A stretch of 24,719 nt of DNA from assembly GCF_051155795.1 (NCBI RefSeq), contig NZ_DAXETW010000053.1:1-24719 (forward strand), in the 5' to 3' direction. Under the pieces are notes generated by a model. It did no database searches. It was not told the DNA's origin and saw nothing but the letters and a program-made list of their open reading frames with translations. This document shows positions 18,830-24,719 of this stretch, one piece after another. The stretch comes from Longibacter sp051155795. GTDB lineage: Bacteria; Bacteroidota; Rhodothermia; Rhodothermales; Salinibacteraceae. The translations under genes and the position numbers were made by a program. Each line of letters opens with the position of its first letter. Position 1 is the stretch's first letter.

Positions 18830-19981
18830 ATGCCCTCGGAATCGTCCCAATCCTTCCCTACCGTCGGAATTCTGGGTGGCGGTCAACTCGGGAAGATGAT
18901 GGCTGCGGCCGCCCAACAGCTTGGCGTGCGGACGCGACTCCTGTCGCCCAAAGATGCCGGCCCGATGCAGTTTTTCTCCGATGCTCGCACGGACGACTGG
19001 ACGGATGCCGATGTCCTCCGATCGTTCGCGTCGGGATGCGACGTCATCACGGTTGAAAGCGAGTGGGCCCCGGCGGCCGAAATGGCAGACGTGCTCCCCG
19101 ACGGGGTGGCCCTTCGGCCCAGTCCGTCCACGCTCGACCTCATCAAGGACAAGGGCGTGCAAAACCGAACGCTGGCCGAGGCAGGGCTTCCCCTGCCCGC
19201 GTTTGCCTGCTGTCGCACCCTTTCCGACGCGGTGGATGCGGCGTCGCAGCTCGGCTATCCCGTCGTTCTCAAGCAGTTTCGCGGCTCCTACGACGGATAT
19301 GGAAACGCGACCGTCGAGGATGAAGCCGCTCTCCGTCGGGCGTGGCCCGACCTATCCGCAGACGACGGTGCCCTCGTTGAAGCCTTCGTCCCCTTCGAAC
19401 GCGAACTCGCCGTCCAGGTGGCGCGACGTCCGGGCGGCCAGCAGGTCACGTACCCCGTCGCCTACACCGTCCAGCGGGACCACCGGTGCCACGCGGTCGT
19501 CGTTCCGGCACCAATCTCCCCCGACGTGGCTGCACGAGCTCGCGAGATCGCCGCGTCGGCCGTGGACGCTGTCGACGGCGTCGGACTGACCGCGGTCGAA
19601 CTCTTCCAAACGGAGGACGACGAGATCCTCGTCAACGAACTGGCTCCTCGGCCGCACAACACCGGGCATTACTCAATCGAGGGCGCGCACACCTCCCAGT
19701 TTGAGAACCACATCCGGGCCATCCTGGACTGGCCCCTCGGAAACCCCGAGCTTCGGGCCGACGCGGCTGTGATGGTCAACGTGCTGGGGCACCGCGACGG
19801 GCACCCGCCCCGGACGACGGGCCTTACCGAGGCGCTCAGCATCCCCGGCACCGCGGTCCACGTTTACGGAAAACCACACGTCCGCCCGAACCGGAAGATG
19901 GGCCACGTCACCGTGATCGGTGGCGACGCAGACGACGTCCGTCGCCGCGCCGAAGACGCCGCTGCCGCGATTCAGCTATGA
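18830..19981 (+). CDS. purK: 5-(carboxyamino)imidazole ribonucleotide synthase
   Basis: PurK uses ATP and bicarbonate to carboxylate AIR to N5-CAIR in de novo purine synthesis. It is an ATP-grasp enzyme of 383 residues, the usual length. Seen are the N-terminal GILGGGQLGKMM (13-24), then DKGVQNRTLAEAGLPLPAF, the ATP-grasp lysine segment VVLKQFRGSYDGYGN, the VEAFVPFERELAVQVAR block, and near the C-terminal part of the fold VNELAPRPHNTGHYSIEGAH, the metal-binding PurK signature. Its partner purE follows 45 bp downstream, so product passes straight to the next enzyme. The start at 18830 is 26 bp past the ftsK stop, suggesting co-transcription with ftsK. Confidence 0.95.
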   Translation: MPSESSQSFPTVGILGGGQLGKMMAAAAQQLGVRTRLLSPKDAGPMQFFSDARTDDWTDADVLRSFASGCDVITVESEWAPAAEMADVLPDGVALRPSPSTLDLIKDKGVQNRTLAEAGLPLPAFACCRTLSDAVDAASQLGYPVVLKQFRGSYDGYGNATVEDEAALRRAWPDLSADDGALVEAFVPFERELAVQVARRPGGQQVTYPVAYTVQRDHRCHAVVVPAPISPDVAARAREIAASAVDAVDGVGLTAVELFQTEDDEILVNELAPRPHNTGHYSIEGAHTSQFENHIRAILDWPLGNPELRADAAVMVNVLGHRDGHPPRTTGLTEALSIPGTAVHVYGKPHVRPNRKMGHVTVIGGDADDVRRRAEDAAAAIQL

Positions 19982-20026
19982 GTCACACCGATTATTCCTT
20001 CCTCTCCACCCTTGCCCTCCCGCTCT

Positions 20027-20533
20027 ATGTCAGATTCGACGCCCGCCATCGGAATCGCCATGGGAAGCGAGTCCGATCTTCCCGTCATGCAGGACGCCGC
20101 TGAACTGCTCGACACCTTCGACCTGAACTACGAGATGCGGGTGCTCTCGGCTCACCGGACGCCGGCCGCGATGAAGGAATACGCCGAGTCCGCCCACGAG
20201 CGTGGTCTGAAGGTCATCATCGCGGGAGCAGGCGGCGCTGCCCACCTGCCCGGCATGATCGCTGCAAGCACACCGCTTCCCGTTCTCGGTGTGCCCGTGA
20301 AAACCAGCAAGCTGAACGGGCTTGACTCGCTCCTCTCCATCGTCCAGATGCCCGGCGGCGTACCGGTCGGCAGCCTGGCGATCAACGGCGCGGAAAACGC
20401 CGCCCTGCTCGCCGTGCAAATCCTCGCCACGGCCAACCCTGATCTGATGGGACGCATGCTTGAGTACAAGCAGCAGCTCATCCGAAAAGTGGAGGACATG
20501 GACGAGCGCGTCCGGTCTCACTCGTCCCTGTAA
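20027..20533 (+). CDS. purE: N5-CAIR mutase (class I PurE)
   Basis: PurE moves the carboxylate of N5-CAIR to C4, giving CAIR. It is a small octameric cytoplasmic enzyme. The 168 residues show MGSESDLPVM (12-21), SAHRTP with the catalytic His43 (41-46), GAGGAAHLPGMIAA (67-80), then GVPVKTSKLNGLDSLLSIVQMPGGVPV, the substrate phosphate-binding and class I signature regions. Presence of purK next door fits class I, which uses N5-CAIR rather than AIR and CO2. A TTG start 15 bases upstream (20012) is possible but needs no invoking. The ATG puts the first beta-strand at the normal place. Confidence 0.96.
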   Translation: MSDSTPAIGIAMGSESDLPVMQDAAELLDTFDLNYEMRVLSAHRTPAAMKEYAESAHERGLKVIIAGAGGAAHLPGMIAASTPLPVLGVPVKTSKLNGLDSLLSIVQMPGGVPVGSLAINGAENAALLAVQILATANPDLMGRMLEYKQQLIRKVEDMDERVRSHSSL

Positions 20534-20612
20534 CCGATTTCGTCGACCCACAAGCGCCGGTCATCAGTCCCCGGTTCCTTCCCCTCCTTCCTCCCGGTTC
20601 GTCCTCATCGTC

Positions 20613-22979
20613 ATGAAGCACCTGGCCACCGTACTCCTTCTCGTGCTTGTCACCACGGTCGGCGCCATCGCCCAGCCGGCTTCTCCTCCATCCGAGCGGC
20701 TCTTTGGTACGCCCCTCGCACAGCAGGAGGTACCCTCCGTTCGTCTGACGTCGCTGCCCACGTCCGACCTGGAGGCTGCACGCACCACGGAGGACGGCGG
20801 ACCCGTCCTGTACGGCATCAACCGGGATGTGTCCATCCGAAGCTCATCCAACGGGGCATGGACGCGCCTTCCCGACGGACGCTGGCTGTGGCGCGTACGG
20901 ATCGAGTCGCCAGAGGCCGTGAACGTGTCCGCCGAACTCGACGGCTCGATTCCCCCCGACTCGGACGTATTCGTGTACGGCACGGACTATAAACCGAAGC
21001 GTAGACCCATCCGAGCGGACGCCTGGACATCGGGCACGTACTGGACGCCCTACGTCAACGGCTCGTCCTTCTTTATGGAGGCCGTGGTGCCATCGTCTAA
21101 ACGAGAGGCATTCAACATCGAGGTCACGACGATCGTGCACGGGTTCCGCGATCTGGACGCTGCACTGGCCGGACGCTACAACAAGTCCGGCGCCTGCAAT
21201 ATCGACGTGGCGTGTTCGATTGCCGACCCCTGGCGCGACCAGGTCAATTCGGTCGTCCGCTATACATTTTCTTCCGGCGGCGGCTCCGGCGTGTGCACCG
21301 GATCGCTGGTGAACACGACGGACATCTCAACGGTCCGGCCGTACGTGCTCACCGCAGAGCATTGCGTCTCCTCCGAGTCGAGCGCCAATTCGATGGTGTT
21401 CTACTTCAACTACCAGAACGAGACCTGCCGCTCCCCCGGAAGCACGGCAAGCGGCACCGTCACGAACGACAATCCGAATGACCAGACCCTCAGCGGATCC
21501 GAGCTCCGGATGTCGTACGGCAACTTTGGTTCGTTTGGCGACATCAGCGGGGCACCGGACGTCACCCTCGTCGAGCTTAACAATGCCATTCCGTTGTCCT
21601 ACAACGTGTTTCTGAACGGGTGGTCCATTGAAGGCGACGCCCCGACCGAAGCGGTCACAATCCACCACCCGGCCGGTGACGGAAAGCGGATCAGCTTCGA
21701 GTACGATCCGACCACGATTACGGGCTACACCGAAGATGGCGCCGCGAACAGCGACACGCACATTCGCGTCGAGGACTGGGATGACGGAACCACGGAGAAC
21801 GGCTCCTCTGGATCCCCGCTGTACGACACGAACCAACGCGTCGTCGGGGTTCTCTCGGGCGGATTCGCTGCCTGCGGAAATGACCGCGCCGACTGGTACG
21901 GCCGCATTTCTGAAGCGTGGGACGGCGGGGGGACGCCTGATACGCGACTCAGCGACTGGCTCGACCCGGACGACACGGGGGCGGTCACGATCGACGGCCG
22001 TCGCAAAACGCTCGACCCGGACGACACCACTCCTCCCTCTGCGCCTGCGGATCTAACGGTGGCTACCGATCCGACCGTCGGGCAGGTTACCCTCTCCTGG
22101 GGCGCCCCAAGTGACGACGCCGACGGCGCCTCCGCCGTCTATGCCTACGACGTTCGCTACGCAAGCACGCCCATCACCACCGAGGCGGAGTTCAACGCCG
22201 CCTCGCGCGTGAACTTCAGCGGTTCACCGAGTGCTCCGGGAGAGATAGAGTCGCTCACGCTGTCCCTCGTCCCGGAGCAGAGCTACTACTTCTCGGTGAA
22301 GGCGATCGACGACAACTTCAACGCGTCGTCGCGAACGAGCACACCTTCACCAACCCCGCTACCTGACGAAATCCCGCCGGCACGGCCGGAGAACCTGCAG
22401 GCCACGATTGCGGATCGCGATGCCAAGCAGGTCCGCCTGACCTGGACCGCGCCTGGCGACGACCAGAACGTGCGTCCGGTTGATGATTACCAGGTCCGGT
22501 TTGCCGTTGAGCCGATCACCAATCTGAGCGACTTTGAAGACGCTACGCCCGTTCAGAGCCCCACCACACCCGTCGGCCCTGGACAAACGGAGATGGTCGT
22601 GGTGGACGTGGAGCCGAACACGCCCTACTTCTTCGGTGTTCGTGCGATCGATAACAAAGGAAACGTGTCGCCGCTGGGCACGACAGACGAGAATCGGGCG
22701 ATCGCTTCTTCGACACTCGTGCTTACACCTCCCTCCCCGAGCCGCGTGACCGACGCGGTTAGCTTCCGGGTTGCCACGACCGAGCGACAGACTGTGAGGG
22801 TCGCCATCTACGATGTTCTCGGACGCCGCGTGCGGGTCGTTTTCGATGACGTCATTGATGGCGATCAGGCGCGTGCGGTCACGAATCTCGACCTTAGCGG
22901 ACTCAGTTCCGGTCGCTACTTCATTCGCGCCCTCGGCGACACGGGAGGTGCAACCCGACCGATCTCCATCGTTAGATAA
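20613..22979 (+). CDS. Secreted lysyl-endopeptidase-like serine protease with Fn3 and T9SS C-terminal domain
   Basis: The protein has 788 residues. A signal peptide is clear at 1-20 (MKHLATVLLLVLVTTVGAIA, then QPAS). A pro-region (about 22-190) precedes a trypsin-fold catalytic domain (about 192-460). The triad is His250 in LTAEHC, Asp316 in PDVTLVEL and Ser399 in GSSGSPL. Six cysteines (195, 201, 228, 251, 272, 421) match the three-disulfide order of Achromobacter protease I. The motif ADWYGR (426-431) aligns Asp427 with the Asp that gives that enzyme lysine specificity, and TRLSDWLDP follows as in that family. Two fibronectin type III domains (about 474-570 and 578-690) and a C-terminal type IX sorting-like domain (about 705-788, with VAIYDVLGRRVRV) end it. 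It should act outside the cell, cutting after lysine. The frame is open to 20460 but overlaps purE. The ATG before the signal peptide is chosen. Confidence 0.88.
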   Translation: MKHLATVLLLVLVTTVGAIAQPASPPSERLFGTPLAQQEVPSVRLTSLPTSDLEAARTTEDGGPVLYGINRDVSIRSSSNGAWTRLPDGRWLWRVRIESPEAVNVSAELDGSIPPDSDVFVYGTDYKPKRRPIRADAWTSGTYWTPYVNGSSFFMEAVVPSSKREAFNIEVTTIVHGFRDLDAALAGRYNKSGACNIDVACSIADPWRDQVNSVVRYTFSSGGGSGVCTGSLVNTTDISTVRPYVLTAEHCVSSESSANSMVFYFNYQNETCRSPGSTASGTVTNDNPNDQTLSGSELRMSYGNFGSFGDISGAPDVTLVELNNAIPLSYNVFLNGWSIEGDAPTEAVTIHHPAGDGKRISFEYDPTTITGYTEDGAANSDTHIRVEDWDDGTTENGSSGSPLYDTNQRVVGVLSGGFAACGNDRADWYGRISEAWDGGGTPDTRLSDWLDPDDTGAVTIDGRRKTLDPDDTTPPSAPADLTVATDPTVGQVTLSWGAPSDDADGASAVYAYDVRYASTPITTEAEFNAASRVNFSGSPSAPGEIESLTLSLVPEQSYYFSVKAIDDNFNASSRTSTPSPTPLPDEIPPARPENLQATIADRDAKQVRLTWTAPGDDQNVRPVDDYQVRFAVEPITNLSDFEDATPVQSPTTPVGPGQTEMVVVDVEPNTPYFFGVRAIDNKGNVSPLGTTDENRAIASSTLVLTPPSPSRVTDAVSFRVATTERQTVRVAIYDVLGRRVRVVFDDVIDGDQARAVTNLDLSGLSSGRYFIRALGDTGGATRPISIVR

Positions 22980-22983
22980 CCTT

Positions 22984-23028
22984 CCGAACGCCGCGCGTAC
23001 AGTCAGAGCCCATCGGTTCGGCGTTCGG
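22984..23028. terminator. Inverted repeat between convergent protease and PAP2 genes
   Basis: CCGAACGCCG (22984-22993) is perfectly complementary to CGGCGTTCGG (23019-23028), with a 25-base loop. It fills the 69-bp gap between two stop codons, where a shared transcript end is expected. No T-tract is present. A second local pairing (GGTTC with GAACC) overlaps the right arm. Confidence 0.45.
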
Positions 23029-23048
23029 CCTGAACCGGTACGCTGCGT

Positions 23049-23885
23049 TCAGAGCGATATTCGGAGCAACGGCATCATTGGCGCAGTCGCACCGATTGGT
23101 GCGGCATCGTCCGGTCTTACAAAGGCCGGCGTGATAACGTCGCGCAGGAGGTGGATTGACGTGGCGATCCCCGCGCCGAGTAGTGCCCCGATCAGCACGT
23201 CCGAAGGGTAGTGCACACCAAGATACAGACGACTCAGTGTTACGCCGCTGGACCAGATCGCGGTCGGCGCGATGACATACCACTGAGGGTGCGACAAACT
23301 CCACGATGTTGCCAGGGCAACCGACAGCGATGCGTGCCCTGACGGCATGGAGACGTACCGGCCGTTTTTCTTGTCCCGCCCGTAGGAACCGGCGCGCGAC
23401 GACACGCCGGCAACCGTCATGTAGGGGCGAGGTCGCCCGATGACTCGCTTGAGCGTGAACACCGTTGCAAACGTCGTGGCCTGCGTCAGCGTCAAGCGGT
23501 AAACGTCTCGATAGTCGTTGTCATCCCGAAACACCCACGCAGCTGTCCATCCCGCAGGCACCGCCCCGTAGAAGACCGGATATGCACTTCGGTGCGCCAG
23601 ATTCAGAGGCACGCGGACACCACCTGCATCCGCGCAGTAGACAGCTGCGAGTCCCCGACGGTCCAGGGACGCATTGGTCAGATCACGATCGCAGAAGGCC
23701 GTGAAACGGGGCGCCGTCCCCGGTGTCCCGGCAACCTCGCCGCCATGATGCATCATTCCTCTGCTCGCGGCAACCGAACGGGACCGTAACGACTCGGTAC
23801 GGTCTTGTCGAAGTTGGGCGGTGACATCCGGGACGGCCGTACCAAGCAGCGTAAGAGCGAGCAGGTACGGTAAAAGATGCTGCAT
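23049..23885 (-). CDS. PAP2 family lipid phosphatase, exported
   Basis: Members of this family remove phosphate from phosphatidic acid, undecaprenyl pyrophosphate or similar lipids with a catalytic histidine pair. The start at 23885 gives 278 residues with a neat signal peptide (MQHLLPYLLALTLLGTAVPD, cleavage near VTAQ). The three PAP2 motifs are complete: KRVIGRPRPY (146-155), SMPSGHAS (179-186, His184) and SRLYLGVHYPSDV (218-230, His225). Hydrophobic segments around these place the active site on the periplasmic or outer face. A run of about 110 residues between signal and core has no clear domain. An alternative ATG 27 bases upstream (23912) adds nine residues before the signal peptide and is less likely. 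The true substrate is unknown. Undecaprenyl pyrophosphate recycling or lipid A phosphate trimming are options. Confidence 0.88.
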   Translation of the reverse strand: MQHLLPYLLALTLLGTAVPDVTAQLRQDRTESLRSRSVAASRGMMHHGGEVAGTPGTAPRFTAFCDRDLTNASLDRRGLAAVYCADAGGVRVPLNLAHRSAYPVFYGAVPAGWTAAWVFRDDNDYRDVYRLTLTQATTFATVFTLKRVIGRPRPYMTVAGVSSRAGSYGRDKKNGRYVSMPSGHASLSVALATSWSLSHPQWYVIAPTAIWSSGVTLSRLYLGVHYPSDVLIGALLGAGIATSIHLLRDVITPAFVRPDDAAPIGATAPMMPLLRISL

Positions 23886-24002
23886 GGAGCTAGGCAGGGT
23901 TGAAACCATCACAGGACGTATGAAGGAACGCGGGCGGGAGCACGTACACGACGATGCCGCCTACCCCTATTCAGAGGCACGCGGCATCACGTGTCCAATC
24001 GG

Positions 24003-24022
24003 TATACAGATCGTTATACAGA
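24003..24022. repeat. Short direct repeat between recA and PAP2 gene
   Basis: TATACAGA occurs at 24003-24010 and again at 24015-24022, 12 bp apart (about one helix turn). On the minus strand it reads as two tandem TCTGTATA sites, just after the recA stop and about 120 bp before the PAP2 start. It could be a regulator site or a -10 region for the PAP2 gene, with no convincing -35. Chance occurrence is also possible. Confidence 0.25.
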
Positions 24023-24032
24023 GGACGTACCG

Positions 24033-24719
24033 TCAAGAATCGTCTTCCTCGTCTCCGTCACCGTCGTCTTCCTTGGCCTTCATGGCTTTCTCCTCTTCCT
24101 CCGAGAGCATCCCCAGTTTGTGGCGGATCGCGGTTTTGATTTCTTCGCGCTCTTCTTCATTCTCGTCCAACCACTCCTTCGTCGCCTCCCGGCCCTGCGC
24201 GATGGTGTCGTCCTCGTAGGAATACCAGGAGCCGCGCTTCTCAATAATGTCGTGCTCCGTTCCGAGGTCGATCAACTCACCAAGGGACGAGATGCCTTCC
24301 CCGTAGATGATGTCGAACTCCGCCTCCCGGAACGGAGGGGCGACCTTATTCTTCTTAACGCGAACGCGGGTGCGATTACCAACCACGTCCGACCCGTCCT
24401 TGACGGCACCGATCCGACGGATGTCTAAGCGTACAGAGCAGTAAAACTTCAGCGCGCGACCGCCGGACGTCGTTTCCGGGCTCCCAAACATGACCCCGAT
24501 CTTCATTCGGATCTGGTTGATGAAAATGACGAGGCAATTCGATTTCGAAATCGAGCCCGTCAGCTTGCGCAAAGCCTGACTCATGAGGCGCGCCTGAAGA
24601 CCCGGCAGACTATCGCCCATCTCGCCCTCCAATTCCGCGCGCGGGGTCAAGGCCGCAACGGAATCGATCACGAGAACGTCGACGGCACCCGAGCGCACCA
24701 GCGTGTCGGCGATCTCGAG
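24033..24719 (-). CDS. recA: Recombinase RecA, 5' truncated by window edge
   Basis: RecA is the ATP-dependent DNA strand-exchange protein that also triggers LexA self-cleavage in the SOS response. The visible 228 residues begin at LEIADTLVRSGAVDVLVIDS, which includes the Walker B strand, and cover loop L1 (EGEMGDSLPGLQARLMSQA), the FINQIRMKIGVMFGSPET segment, loop L2 (SPETTSGGRALKFY) and the C-terminal domain (VGNRTRVRVKKNKVAPPF, YGEGISSLGELIDLG). The last 40 residues are extremely acidic (EEEREEIK through DDGDGDEEDDS), more so than in most RecA. The N-terminus with Walker A lies beyond 24719. The internal GTG near 24698 is not a start. The gene runs toward the PAP2 gene with a 147-bp gap and no strong terminator between them. 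Confidence 0.97.
   Translation of the reverse strand, partial: LEIADTLVRSGAVDVLVIDSVAALTPRAELEGEMGDSLPGLQARLMSQALRKLTGSISKSNCLVIFINQIRMKIGVMFGSPETTSGGRALKFYCSVRLDIRRIGAVKDGSDVVGNRTRVRVKKNKVAPPFREAEFDIIYGEGISSLGELIDLGTEHDIIEKRGSWYSYEDDTIAQGREATKEWLDENEEEREEIKTAIRHKLGMLSEEEEKAMKAKEDDGDGDEEDDS

Overview
This window looks like housekeeping chromosome from a high-GC member of the Bacteroidota/Rhodothermota group, perhaps a halophile of the Salinibacter type. That placement is inference, made without any database search. It rests on four things seen in the sequence: two predicted secreted proteins end in type IX-like/FlgD-like C-terminal modules; no start codon has a convincing Shine-Dalgarno sequence; GC is high; and several proteins are strongly acidic (the FtsK linker, the ClpC and RecA tails).

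Layout from left to right. The first 115 bases hold an anomaly: the 3' part of a Ca2+/Na+ antiporter gene runs forward from about 107, but the sequence that should precede it is present in reverse complement at 1-108, bounded by 11-bp inverted repeats. Next come a membrane-anchored VWA/GATase-like protein (808-2973), a 313-bp gap, an M20D amidohydrolase (3287-4681) with a good intrinsic terminator, an AT-rich sigma70-like promoter, a lamin-tail-domain secreted protein (4847-6634), an A-type Fe-S carrier (6764-7123) with a terminator, a 560-bp gap without a recognisable gene, and clpC (7756-10341). ClpC converges on two minus-strand genes, a Dph6-like ATP pyrophosphatase and a rhomboid protease, with a strong hairpin between.

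The second half carries plus-strand metabolism and division genes: tyrA with an ACT domain, gcvT behind its own promoter, comB-like phosphosulfolactate phosphatase, ftsK, purK, purE and a secreted lysyl-endopeptidase-like protease with two Fn3 domains. ftsK-purK-purE are closely spaced and may be co-transcribed. A convergent PAP2 phosphatase and the 3' two-thirds of recA, both on the minus strand, close the window.

I found no mobile element, CRISPR array, tRNA or rRNA, and no defence or biosynthetic cluster. The most unusual signal is the inverted segment at the left edge. An assembly or amplification fold-back is the likelier cause, but a small invertible switch in the antiporter gene is not excluded. 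The next most interesting items are the Lys-C-like secreted protease, the lamin-tail protein with its isolated AT-rich promoter, the membrane VWA protein, and the unexplained clpC leader.
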